A DNA stretch of 64,000 bases from Rhodobacteraceae bacterium HTCC2150 (lineage in GTDB: Bacteria > Pseudomonadota > Alphaproteobacteria > Rhodobacterales > Rhodobacteraceae): the NCBI GenBank assembly GCA_000169395.1, contig AAXZ01000003.1:248001-312000 (forward strand), in the 5' to 3' direction. The translations under genes and the position numbers were made by a program. Positions within the stretch are counted from its first letter, which is position 1. Each line of letters begins with the position of its first letter. The notes below the pieces were generated by a model. The model did no database searches, was not told where the DNA came from, and saw only the letters and a list, made by a program, of their open reading frames with translations. Shown here piece by piece: positions 32,990 through 41,306 of the stretch.

Positions 32990-35168
32990 CTATCCTTGTA
33001 ATCAAATTTTGCTGAACTAGTTTTTGACTATCAACATAATAATCTGCCTCTTTACTTAGCTTTGCGAGTAATGCTTCAGATTGGCCGCTCTCTAAATAAC
33101 TGCGATAACGCATTTGGCAATGCACACTTCGTTGGGAATCCATCAATACGGCTCTCGCCTCTTCTTCCAAACCATCGATTAATTTAAAGTGTAAGAATAC
33201 ACTTGAATACTTTGATACCTTGGCGGCCGTTGTATTATGGCTGCTTCTTAAAAAGTCAACATTGGCTGAAACTTTAACTAGCGGAGATTTTGTCAGCTCT
33301 TCGCCAGAACCAAAGTGACTTCGGGCACCACCACGCATGTTCATATACGGGCAAACTGGTGCTGGATTATGGAAATGTTGAGCAATATAATTTGGATAAT
33401 TTTTGATAAAATCAATTTCTGTGTGACTTAAAATTGAAGGTTTTTTTGTTTTTTGTGGGTCTGCTAGGAACATGTCTAACATGAAACCTGACAAAACTTC
33501 TGCGCCTTCAGTTTCTAATAACTCTACGAGATCGTTAATATCTTTACTTTCACAAGCATCGAATACTAACGCTTCGTCCACATCAGCATAAAGTGCCCAG
33601 CCATTTTTACTAAGTTTATTTTTTAAATAGTTAACCCAAACCATACCAGCATATGCCGAAACATAGCTTTCTGTTGTTGAAAAAATTATTACGTCTGGCT
33701 GTTCCATTAAAAACTCAATGCTACCATCAGTCGAGCCATTATCAACAAAAACGAACTGAGACACCTTCATATCACGGTAATAATTAAGGAACCAACTAAG
33801 CCGTTTTCTTTCATTTTTAATTACCGTATATAAAGTAACCAATGATGGATTAGGCAAATTATTGCTGTCTATTCTTTGTAACGCAGCCCTTTCTCCATCA
33901 TGTATTTGCGGAATGTAGTGTATACGCTTTCTTAAATTCCCACTTTTCTTTGATCCCTCACTATCGCCTAAGAAATATTTCTGCCATGAATCCAGGCGTA
34001 ATCGTTCTGCTCGATAATTTTGTGGGAGTTTCGAGATTTCAGCATTCGCGCGCTCTGCTTCATCACATCGTATTAGTGCATCAATATATTTTATTTTAGA
34101 TGGATAGTAATCAGTATCAATGTGTAATGCCTTCTCCGCTTCCTCTAAGTATTTCTTCAACCACACTTTGTTGCCGGTGGTAGAATATTCTTGAAGCATT
34201 AGTTCAGAGTTTTCTGATATCAGATTAGCTATTTTATTTCTCGGGGATGTATTCTGAATGCTTTCGATGGTTGATGAAATATACTCTTTTGCTTCATCAT
34301 GATCACCGCCAGCTTTTAATAAACTTACCCAAGCTTCAGAAATTGTTGACTTCTTGAAGCGATCTTTGGCATTTTCAATAACTGACTTTGTTTCCTCAAA
34401 CCTCATATCGCCAATGAGGACACCAATATAAGCAACAAAACTTTCATCGGAACAAAATTCACTATTTACAATTTTTTCCCATCTTGGAATTGCTAAGTCA
34501 TACATTTTGGCCATTTTTGCATTTGTTGCTAAACTTTGCTCTAGCCACTCTTGATCTGCATAGAATGCACTATGCGTTTCTAATTCTTTCTCAACCAATG
34601 AATATTCACCAGTTCCTATTAGTACTTGCGTCTTTAATCTTAAATAGTCAGATGCATTTCCGAACGGCAGAGTCTCAAGCATTCGACCGACCTCTTTGTA
34701 CCGCCTTTCGCCGAAGAGCATTTGAAGATTATATTTTGCCTTCAAAGCGTCTGGCATTGAAGGGTTTGATTTGATCAATTCCCTTGCACTAGTTGTTTCA
34801 TAGCGATCAATGGAAATTTGAACTTCCAGCAACAAACGCTTTTTACTGAGTAAATATTGTGAGGCCTCGCTTAGTCGGTCAATTGCGAGTGCGTATTTAC
34901 CGGCTTTTTGTGCTGTGTGGATATATCCTTCAAAATCATTATGAGCAGCCTTATCGACTAATAAGTCATATTTACGAGCGCCTTCAGCGGCATCGTAATT
35001 TCCTAGGATTAGATTGCAAAAATCAATCTCTAGAATGATCTTACGTCGCAACGGGCCTCCTAGAGCAACAGACAATGCTGACTTAAATTCAGCCAATGCA
35101 TTTGCAAATTCCTCACGGTCTTTCAAGGAAGTTGCGCGTTCACATCTAAATATAGCTAAGTCATTCAT
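32967..35168 (-). CDS. TPR-like protein fused to a family-2-type glycosyltransferase
   Basis: A 733-residue protein. Residues 1-430 are helical repeats of TPR type ('DYLRLKTQVLIGTGEYSLVEKELE', given as 'YLRLKTQVLIGTGEY'). Residues about 440-700 form a GT-A glycosyltransferase of the Glyco_tranf_2_4 kind, with 'TVIKNERKRLSWFLNYYRD', 'FVDNGSTDGSIEFL' and 'LYADVDEALVF' (DxD for the metal and sugar nucleotide). It sits between two sulfotransferase genes, one overlapping. Probably adds a sugar to a surface glycan or protein that the neighbours sulfate. The sugar and acceptor are unknown. AT-rich, island-borne. Confidence 0.82.
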   Translation of the reverse strand: MNDLAIFRCERATSLKDREEFANALAEFKSALSVALGGPLRRKIILEIDFCNLILGNYDAAEGARKYDLLVDKAAHNDFEGYIHTAQKAGKYALAIDRLSEASQYLLSKKRLLLEVQISIDRYETTSARELIKSNPSMPDALKAKYNLQMLFGERRYKEVGRMLETLPFGNASDYLRLKTQVLIGTGEYSLVEKELETHSAFYADQEWLEQSLATNAKMAKMYDLAIPRWEKIVNSEFCSDESFVAYIGVLIGDMRFEETKSVIENAKDRFKKSTISEAWVSLLKAGGDHDEAKEYISSTIESIQNTSPRNKIANLISENSELMLQEYSTTGNKVWLKKYLEEAEKALHIDTDYYPSKIKYIDALIRCDEAERANAEISKLPQNYRAERLRLDSWQKYFLGDSEGSKKSGNLRKRIHYIPQIHDGERAALQRIDSNNLPNPSLVTLYTVIKNERKRLSWFLNYYRDMKVSQFVFVDNGSTDGSIEFLMEQPDVIIFSTTESYVSAYAGMVWVNYLKNKLSKNGWALYADVDEALVFDACESKDINDLVELLETEGAEVLSGFMLDMFLADPQKTKKPSILSHTEIDFIKNYPNYIAQHFHNPAPVCPYMNMRGGARSHFGSGEELTKSPLVKVSANVDFLRSSHNTTAAKVSKYSSVFLHFKLIDGLEEEARAVLMDSQRSVHCQMRYRSYLESGQSEALLAKLSKEADYYVDSQKLVQQNLITRIDEFHDQK

Positions 35169-35215
35169 TTTACTGCCAGTATTGGAATTAGTGTATGATT
35201 AAAGCACAAGTATTG

Positions 35216-36481
35216 TCAGGATTTATTTGTTTCAATTGCTTGATGGAATAACTGCTGCATTTGTACATTTTCTGGGTTATAGCTATGAGGAATTTTGGCA
35301 ACTCTGTCGATTATATCTTGCGAAAATTCCGCACCAAGGAAATTGAACAATTCCTTCAATCTTCCAGTGATAGTGGTCACATCTTCAAAGGTTAACTCAA
35401 AACAGTTCTCACGCTGTCCTAAGAACGTTTTGCATTTGCATTCCATTTCTTCCAACAAATCACCTGCAGCAACCTGGTCAAGATCTTTCCACCAACCGCT
35501 TTTCAATACTTCGTCATGATCACGCCATAGAAAAACAAATGCAGGTGACGGAAGGTTTTTTTCGAGAAATGGTAGGTATTCATCGATGGCAGCAATTGAT
35601 TTTTCAAAGTTAACTTCTTTGAAACCCACACAGTGCACATTTTCCTGCCTTCGGAATGGATCAAGAAAAGTAGCTATATTTTTTCTGACGGTATCTTTTA
35701 TTGCACATGTATCAATAGATGAAGCACCATAAAATGGTGAGCTAGGTGTTTCTGTACCGGCTCGCTTTGATATTCTGTCAATTGTCTTTTCGAACTCAAA
35801 CAAATGAAAAAATGAATTCTCATTTTCACCCAAAACGACCATTCCATTTATTGTGTTTAAAATGCCCTGTAACAATGTGGATCCACTCCGTCCATATGTT
35901 ACTATAACAATACTTTTGTGCTTCAGCATGTTGTCATAATTACCATGATTTGAAATCAGGCTTTTATATTCATTTAGGATATTTGGTGTATTTTTAACAA
36001 TTAGGCCCGCTTGCCGATCTTCAACAGAAGCCGTCTTATATGAATCTACGGAAGGTCTTCCAGCTTCAGAACAATTGTCAATTTCAACTATCTTTTCAAC
36101 TAGTTTCCATTTCTCTTTATAATCAGGTACTGCTCCATCTACTTCTTTCAAGATCAGCCGAGCTTTGTTGATATTGCCAATTTCAATCAACGAATTAGCG
36201 TATCGTAGCTTAAAAACATTATTAAATTGATCAGAATAAAGTTTTATAAACGTATCCCATTTGGATACAGACAGTTCAAATGAACCCATTTTTTCCAATG
36301 TAAACGCAAGCCCAACAATTATTGTTGGATCGTCAGGGGCGTGCAACGCCATCTTAGCAAGCATTTCATACGCTATTAAATATTGCCGTTTACTATAATG
36401 AGACATCGCCACGTCAACATCAGATGATATGGCATCCCCACCTTCTTCGGATGAATGAAAATAGGTCCAAGAGGTCACCAT
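35216..36481 (-). CDS. TPR-sulfotransferase fusion protein, island cargo
   Basis: A 421-residue protein. The first 130 residues are TPR-like ('YEMLAKMALHAPDDPTIIVG'). A sulfotransferase domain begins near 190 with 'SIVIVTYGRSGSTLLQGIL' and has 'FVFLWRDHDEVLKSGWW' near 320 as the 3'-phosphate segment. TPR-sulfotransferase fusions occur in marine bacteria, where they act on protein tyrosines or glycans in better-studied relatives; which applies here is unknown. First gene of the four-gene minus-strand run, 47 bases before the glycosyltransferase gene. Confidence 0.82.
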   Translation of the reverse strand: MVTSWTYFHSSEEGGDAISSDVDVAMSHYSKRQYLIAYEMLAKMALHAPDDPTIIVGLAFTLEKMGSFELSVSKWDTFIKLYSDQFNNVFKLRYANSLIEIGNINKARLILKEVDGAVPDYKEKWKLVEKIVEIDNCSEAGRPSVDSYKTASVEDRQAGLIVKNTPNILNEYKSLISNHGNYDNMLKHKSIVIVTYGRSGSTLLQGILNTINGMVVLGENENSFFHLFEFEKTIDRISKRAGTETPSSPFYGASSIDTCAIKDTVRKNIATFLDPFRRQENVHCVGFKEVNFEKSIAAIDEYLPFLEKNLPSPAFVFLWRDHDEVLKSGWWKDLDQVAAGDLLEEMECKCKTFLGQRENCFELTFEDVTTITGRLKELFNFLGAEFSQDIIDRVAKIPHSYNPENVQMQQLFHQAIETNKS

Positions 36482-36593
36482 AGTATATCACTCTAAATAA
36501 TGTATATCTTTGCATCTACGTTGAAGCTGTTAGCGTCTGTTAGAAAAATTATCGTGCAGTACTAAACAGATAGCACTGCACCGAGCATGCTAA

Positions 36594-36938
36594 TTAACTT
36601 GTTGCTGACATCTCTAAATCTAGATCTGACCAACCTAGTGAGAAGTTCATGCCTTTTTGGATAAAATCATAGGAGAGCACAATGGATTCAGATCTGAAAT
36701 TGCGGCCAACGCCAATATCTACGCCCCAAGTTTTATTTTTTGGAAAATATGTTACACCTGCAGCGGCTGCCCATGTGTTTTGTTTTTTTCCACTCAAAAC
36801 ATGTGCGCTAATACCAACTGAACCAGCTTCTTTACCACCCAACGGCACAGAAAGCCCGAGCGAAAAAGTTGGCTCAGCCAATCCTGGTGTTGCAATCAAA
36901 CAGGATAATAATGCCGTTGTTGAAAGATATTTTTTCAT
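36594..36938 (-). CDS. Small exported protein, possible beta-structure
   Basis: A 114-residue protein with a clear signal peptide (cleavage near 'GLAEP'). The mature part alternates polar and hydrophobic residues ('FSLGLSVPLGG', 'SVGISAHVLSGKK', 'TWGVDIGVGRNF', 'MNFSLGWSDLDL') in the style of a small outer-membrane beta-barrel or YadA-like hairpin. No family recognised. It lies on the same strand as the sulfotransferase run, 112 bases upstream of it, and could be either its first gene or independent. Confidence 0.6.
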   Translation of the reverse strand: MKKYLSTTALLSCLIATPGLAEPTFSLGLSVPLGGKEAGSVGISAHVLSGKKQNTWAAAAGVTYFPKNKTWGVDIGVGRNFRSESIVLSYDFIQKGMNFSLGWSDLDLEMSATS

Positions 36939-37199
36939 AAAGTCCCTCTTTTACTTTTATTTAGTGATTTTTATTATTTAATTAAAATTAATACATAAAA
37001 CAATAGTTAATAAGTGAAATCTTAATTTTCTCCACAAATTCTGATGTGTTAGGGTTCCGATTGATGAGTGTGACCAACAATTGTTGTAATCATCTTGCCA
37101 ATTGGCTAATTCCTCGAGCGTATCCGATTACTGTAGATATGTACGGACTCTCGGGACACTTCCTGTAAACTCCCTTATTTAGGGATGGAGGAAGTTTCC
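36939..37199. other. Intergenic AT-rich stretch with IS-like left end
   Basis: About 260 bases. The part next to the small exported gene is very AT-rich and should hold its promoter. From about 37130 the sequence resembles the left end of an insertion sequence leading into the remnant at 37200 (CTCGGGACACTTCCTGTAAA). No ORF. Confidence 0.45.
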
Positions 37200-37265
37200 A
37201 TGACGAACGAAGAACGCGACATTCAACGCAAATTGAGGGTGCTTCAACACGCCGAAAAGATCGGC
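37200..37265 (+). pseudogene. N-terminal remnant of an IS481/IS3-like transposase
   Basis: Only the first 22 codons remain ('MTNEERDIQRKLRVLQHAEK'), a typical start of helix-turn-helix integrase-type transposases. A GGAGG ribosome site precedes the ATG. The sequence then passes straight into the 3' end of the convergent flavoprotein gene. It marks an old insertion and deletion point in the island. Confidence 0.6.
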
Positions 37266-37270
37266 AAAAA

Positions 37271-38263
37271 TCAAATGGTCTTCAATTCAGTTAAAATCCT
37301 TTTACCAAGATCAAATCCACTGGTGAAAGCGGCCTCTACGCGGCCTTGAATGCACCAATCACCGCAGACTCCAATATTTTCATTGGTGTCAATAAAATGA
37401 GTGTCACCTGTTCGTTTTTTAGCGTTGGCATAGTGCCACCCATGAATAGTCTTGTGATCCGCTTTTCTGACATCATGACCAATGACCAAACTGGTCTGCA
37501 GGCATAAGTAATGCATAATCTCTTTGTGATCGTCGTTTCGGTGGGTGTCGGCCCAACTGTTTGTTGAATGGACAAGTAAACAAAAGCCACCTTTTCTATC
37601 AAATTTGGAACTGTTGACAGAAATCCAGCTGATATCTTCGCCACGAACAAGTGCGCTATCAAATTCAAGTGGCAAGGCTTGGTCGAAGCCAAGCATCATA
37701 GAGAAACAGCCTTCCATTTTTATCGAACTTACCTCAGGATAAAGTGGTAAAGATGATGGAAGAAGGCCAGCAGCTTGCTCAGCGGGAATGGCGGATATTA
37801 CCCAGTCATATTCCCCCAGCGAATGCCCCTGGTCATCTGCTAAAGACCATTTACTCATTTGTTTACTGATCGATTGAACTCGTGTTCCCAGCTTTAAATT
37901 CATACCATTACTCAAATGCTTAGCAATTGAACTCATGCCTGGTACACCCACATAGTGCGGATAATCATCGTTCCACCGGCGTTCTCTAATAATTGCACGC
38001 CCTTCGATTTCAGCAAACCGCGCATTCCAAGAATTCATAATCCCATCGGTTATCATTGGAGCAATAAATGCTTTAAATTCATTTGTTTGGGCACTAAAGA
38101 ATTGCGCACCATGGTCAAAGAAATATGGTTTTGCACACCTGTTTGACATTCGGCCACCTACATCACGCGCTTTTTCGAATATGGTGATCTCAGCGTGATT
38201 TTTTAGGGTGTTTGCCGCTGTTAAGCCCGACAATCCTGCGCCGATAATAGCAATTCGCATCAT
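37271..38263 (-). CDS. Renalase/amine-oxidase-like FAD protein
   Basis: A 330-residue flavoprotein. The FAD dinucleotide motif is 'AIIGAGLSGLTAANTL' at the N terminus, followed by 'FEKARDVGGRMSNR' and 'FDHGAQFFSAQ', the hallmarks of the renalase-like NAD(P)/FAD oxidoreductases. The C-terminal 'GVCGDWCIQGRVEAAFTSG' completes the FAD site. Substrate unknown; renalases oxidise wrongly reduced NAD(P)H forms. It overlaps the stop of the DUF3429 gene by four bases, so the two are coupled. Cytosolic. The last bases abut an IS remnant, but the protein appears complete. Confidence 0.85.
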   Translation of the reverse strand: MMRIAIIGAGLSGLTAANTLKNHAEITIFEKARDVGGRMSNRCAKPYFFDHGAQFFSAQTNEFKAFIAPMITDGIMNSWNARFAEIEGRAIIRERRWNDDYPHYVGVPGMSSIAKHLSNGMNLKLGTRVQSISKQMSKWSLADDQGHSLGEYDWVISAIPAEQAAGLLPSSLPLYPEVSSIKMEGCFSMMLGFDQALPLEFDSALVRGEDISWISVNSSKFDRKGGFCLLVHSTNSWADTHRNDDHKEIMHYLCLQTSLVIGHDVRKADHKTIHGWHYANAKKRTGDTHFIDTNENIGVCGDWCIQGRVEAAFTSGFDLGKRILTELKTI

Positions 38264-38691
38264 GCATAAATTCCTGAGATGAAGAGAGTGAAGACGACAA
38301 TTGTTGTTATCAGATAGCGTGTTCGTAAATATTCATAGCTGATCAGGTCGTTTTGGCACAGCTTTTGATCGATCCACAGCAGAACAAGAAATGAGATTGT
38401 AAATACAAAAAGCACAATCTTAAACGGCAGTACAAGAAATCCGATCCATACCAAAACAGCAATCGCGTTACTGATTATTGGGAGATAATCGCCCCATTTG
38501 TTATCCAAATCAAGATGTTGCCCCCAGTGGCTGCCTGCCATAAAGGCAGTAATAACGAGTGCATATGCGCCCAGGACGTTGCGAGTTTCGCCTAACACAG
38601 GAATAGCCTGCACATCAGAAACAAAGCTAGCAGCGCAGATAATAAATGGCAAAGTGCCCAAAAACGCCAAGTATTGATAGATATTTTTCAT
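38260..38691 (-). CDS. DUF3429 small membrane protein
   Basis: A 143-residue protein with about four or five transmembrane segments ('YLAFLGTLPFIICAASF', 'LGAYALVITAFMAGSHWG', 'AIAVLVWIGFLVLPF', 'TIVVFTLFISGIYA'). The 'FMAGSHWG' motif is characteristic of DUF3429. I start at ATG 38691, seven bases after AGGA; the longer frame upstream has no signal or conservation. Function unknown. It is coupled to the flavoprotein gene, and in related bacteria such pairs are often near photolyase genes, which hints at oxidative or light stress; that last point is from memory and unverified. Confidence 0.75.
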   Translation of the reverse strand: MKNIYQYLAFLGTLPFIICAASFVSDVQAIPVLGETRNVLGAYALVITAFMAGSHWGQHLDLDNKWGDYLPIISNAIAVLVWIGFLVLPFKIVLFVFTISFLVLLWIDQKLCQNDLISYEYLRTRYLITTIVVFTLFISGIYA

Positions 38692-39034
38692 ACTAAGTCC
38701 TATTGCATAAAACTGAGAGCATAAGCGATGCCAGTTTATTGGGCCGCCAGATTGAGCGCAAGCAAATGGGGCGGCATCGAGGTACTCGTTAGGTACAGCG
38801 ATAAAGTTATTATTATCAGTGATCTGAGGGACCACAGGGCATAGGTCCCAGCGCTTCCTCAGCTACCATTTCAAGACAACTCTAAGGGCACCCCAGCTAC
38901 TGCTAGAGACGTGAATATAATAAACATAGTTGTTCTCGATAATGGTTATTTATCCCGTCACGGCCTTTGAGACAGAGCGGCATTTTTGCTTAGTGAGAGT
39001 TTTCGGTTCATCGTAATCCTTGAAGAGATACGAT

Positions 39035-39406
39035 ATGAGAACGAAGACAGGGCCGAATGGATCGGCGGACAAACATGTTAAAGAGATCAAACGAAAAACA
39101 CGGCGGCAATTCTCTGCAGAAGAGAAGATCCGGATCGTTTTGGATGGCCTACGCGGGGAGAGTTCGATCTCCGAGCTATGCCGCGGCGAAGGGATAGCAG
39201 AGAGCCTATATTACAATTGGTCTAAGGACTTCATGGAAGCAGGGAAGAAGCGATTAGCCGGGGACACAAGCCGTCAAGCGACGACCAACGAAGTCACTGG
39301 ATTGAAGCGTGAAGCCCGCGACCTAAAGGAAGTTGTCGCAGAGCAAACTCTGGAACTGCGTCTTCTCAAAAAAAGCATGCTCGGGGATGGGGGCGACCTC
39401 GAATGA
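39035..39406 (+). CDS. IS3-family transposase OrfA
   Basis: A 123-residue DNA-binding subunit with helix-turn-helix ('RRQFSAEEKIRIVLDGLRGE', 'SISELCRGEGIAESLYYNW') and a C-terminal zipper-like helix ('LKEVVAEQTLELRLLKKSML'). ATG 39035 is preferred over an upstream in-frame TTG (39020). Its stop overlaps the orfB ATG (ATGA), so OrfB may be made by re-initiation rather than only by frameshifting. Confidence 0.9.
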   Translation: MRTKTGPNGSADKHVKEIKRKTRRQFSAEEKIRIVLDGLRGESSISELCRGEGIAESLYYNWSKDFMEAGKKRLAGDTSRQATTNEVTGLKREARDLKEVVAEQTLELRLLKKSMLGDGGDLE

Positions 39407-40383
39407 GGTATCCTGCGTCAGAAAAGCTGGAGATTATCCGGCTGGTCGAGGGATCACATCTGCCTGTCAAACGCACGTTGGAGAAGTTGGGCGTATCACG
39501 CCCAACTTTCTATCGGTGGTATGATCGATATCTGCGGCTCGGAGAACCGGGTCTTGAAGATCGCAAATCACATCCGGGGCGCGTCTGGAATCGCATTCCG
39601 GACACAGTGCGCCAAGCCATGTTGGAGATGGCACTGGCAAGGCCGGAGCTAAGCCCGAGAGAGCTAGCTGTTACTTTCACTGACGAACGCAACTACTTTG
39701 TCTCAGAGGCCAGTGTTTACAGGCTTCTTCGTTCCCATGACCTGATCACGAGTCCAGCTTTTATCGTCATGAAGGCTGCTGATGAGTTCCGCGACAAGAC
39801 GACTGCACCCAATCAACTTTGGCAAACGGACTTTACCTATCTCAAAGTCATCGGCTGGGGCTGGTTTTATCTGTCGACCATTCTGGATGATTACAGCCGG
39901 TACATTATCACTTGGAAACTCTGCACGGGAATGGCCGCATCTGACGTGCAGGACACGTTGAACCAGGCGCTGAAAGAAACTGGGTTTGATCATGCAAATG
40001 TGGTTCATCGCCCACGCCTGCTGTCGGACAATGGTCCTTGTTACATCTCCGGCGATCTGGCTGACTATCTGGAAGACAAAGGCATGTCGCACACACGTGG
40101 CGCTCCTTATCATCCGCAAACTCAGGGCAAGATTGAGCGATGGCATCAAACGTTGAAGAACCGCATCCTGTTGGAGAATTACTACCTGCCCGGTGATCTT
40201 GAGGCGCACATCGCTGCCTTCGTTGGGAATTACAACCATCAGAGATACCACGAGAGCTTGAACAACGTCACACCTGCAGACGTCTACGCAGGCCGGGGCC
40301 ATACAATCTTGCTCGAACGAGAAAAGACCAAAAGGAGGACCATGAAGCTAAGACGCTTGCAGTACGCTAAATCTGCGGCTTAA
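39403..40383 (+). CDS. IS3-family transposase OrfB (DDE integrase)
   Basis: A 326-residue catalytic subunit. An N-terminal helix-turn-helix ('TLEKLGVSRPTFYRWYDRY') precedes an rve integrase core with 'LWQTDFTYLKV' (D), 'LLSDNGPCYI' (D) and 'HPQTQGKIERWHQTLK' (E). All three acidic residues are present and the frame is intact. Confidence 0.93.
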   Translation: MRYPASEKLEIIRLVEGSHLPVKRTLEKLGVSRPTFYRWYDRYLRLGEPGLEDRKSHPGRVWNRIPDTVRQAMLEMALARPELSPRELAVTFTDERNYFVSEASVYRLLRSHDLITSPAFIVMKAADEFRDKTTAPNQLWQTDFTYLKVIGWGWFYLSTILDDYSRYIITWKLCTGMAASDVQDTLNQALKETGFDHANVVHRPRLLSDNGPCYISGDLADYLEDKGMSHTRGAPYHPQTQGKIERWHQTLKNRILLENYYLPGDLEAHIAAFVGNYNHQRYHESLNNVTPADVYAGRGHTILLEREKTKRRTMKLRRLQYAKSAA

Positions 40384-40454
40384 CTAAACACAGATGAGCG
40401 ATGACTCCTCGAAGTCAAAACGCCCTCTGTCTTAAATTATTTGATGACGGACAG

Positions 40455-40605
40455 TATATCTAGTTAGTTATCTAATCTAATAATCTATACTAGTAGTGTA
40501 TCTGGTTAGTTATCTAATCTGATAATCTATACTAGTAGTATATCTAGTTAGTTATCTAATCTGATAATCTATACTAGTAGTAAATCTAGTTAGTTATTTA
40601 TTATT
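40455..40605. repeat. 42-bp tandem repeat, about 3.6 copies
   Basis: Units at 40455-40496, 40497-40538, 40539-40580 and a partial one to about 40605 differ by one to three bases. Each contains several TAGTTAGTTATCTAAT-type segments and an ACTAGT palindrome, so there is also inner symmetry. Extremely AT-rich. It lies between the IS3 element and the integrase region and could be a protein-binding array, an easily melted site or a by-product of slippage. Confidence 0.9.
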
Positions 40606-40693
40606 ATTTACAACGGGTATTATATCTATCGATATTATATCCATCTTTGAAACAGATACAGGTGTTAAGCTATGTATATGTTATCGTTCTTTA

Positions 40694-40775
40694 TCCTATT
40701 ATAGCGCACGGTTATGATTTGAACTGGAAATCACAACAATAACCCTTATGCGAACTTTCTCCTATTATAGCGCAC
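40694..40775. repeat. Pair of 16-bp direct repeats
   Basis: TCCTATTATAGCGCAC occurs at 40694-40709 and again, perfectly, at 40760-40775, starts 66 bases apart. They lie upstream of nothing on the plus strand and downstream of the 134-residue gene on the minus strand. Iteron-like or regulator-binding use is possible. Confidence 0.75.
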
Positions 40776-40828
40776 ACCCGTGAAGTTGTTGCCAAAATAT
40801 TATCTATTTTGACTGAAAATCTTGTTTC

Positions 40829-41233
40829 TTAATGTGTTGCTAAGTCTAATGCGGCACCGTGTAATGCCATTGACTTGCGCACAAACTCCATACCCCAGGT
40901 TAAGTCGGAAGAATTGTTGGGGAATTCCATTTCTTCGTTAAACACCGTAGTAGTTTGGGTGAAATCAAAGTTTGACCTGACTATAGAAATTTGTACCTTC
41001 TGCTTTTTTATAAAGAAATAACGTGTCTCGATAAAGCAACCAATAACTAAGCCGAGAGTTATTTCTGGTTTAGGGTCAGACCTCCAAACGACCATTCTGT
41101 TACTCTCTAAGAATGGGTTCAAAAACCAATGTGTGTCTTCTTCAGCCGTGTGACGTAAAAGTTGTTTGTGATGGAAATGTATTTGCTCACGGACCATATC
41201 TGGCATTGGTATCAGACTTTTCTTTATATTCAT
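40829..41233 (-). CDS. Hypothetical protein beside the integrase
   Basis: A 134-residue protein with no recognised domain. It is His-rich near 20-35 ('REQIHFHHKQLLRHTAEED') and otherwise a soluble alpha/beta mix ('LGLVIGCFIETRYFFIKKQK'). It follows the integrase gene on the same strand by 73 bases, the usual spot for excisionases or accessory proteins, but it is larger than a typical Xis and has no visible helix-turn-helix. Confidence 0.55.
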   Translation of the reverse strand: MNIKKSLIPMPDMVREQIHFHHKQLLRHTAEEDTHWFLNPFLESNRMVVWRSDPKPEITLGLVIGCFIETRYFFIKKQKVQISIVRSNFDFTQTTTVFNEEMEFPNNSSDLTWGMEFVRKSMALHGAALDLATH

Positions 41234-41306
41234 TTGAATTGTTCCTTAATGTGTTTTTTGAATGCTACGTTCTATTGAAGCGCAATTTTTGATAACCCTC
41301 GTGGAC

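Larger units (their letters stand above)
38966..40436 (+). mobile_element. IS3-family insertion sequence, complete
   Basis: Inverted repeats bound orfA and orfB: left TTTGAGACAGAGCGGCATTT, right reversed TTTAAGACAGAGGGCGTTTT. Both frames are open. It separates the flavoprotein genes from the tandem repeat region. Confidence 0.8.

Noticed and set aside
39703-40302. 199-residue minus-strand frame in the IS3 element
   Set aside because: Lies wholly inside orfB on the other strand; no domain.
40440-40780. CRISPR array reading of the 42-bp tandem and 16-bp repeats
   Set aside because: The 42-bp units are joined head to tail with no unique spacers, the 16-bp pair has only two copies, and no cas genes are in the window.
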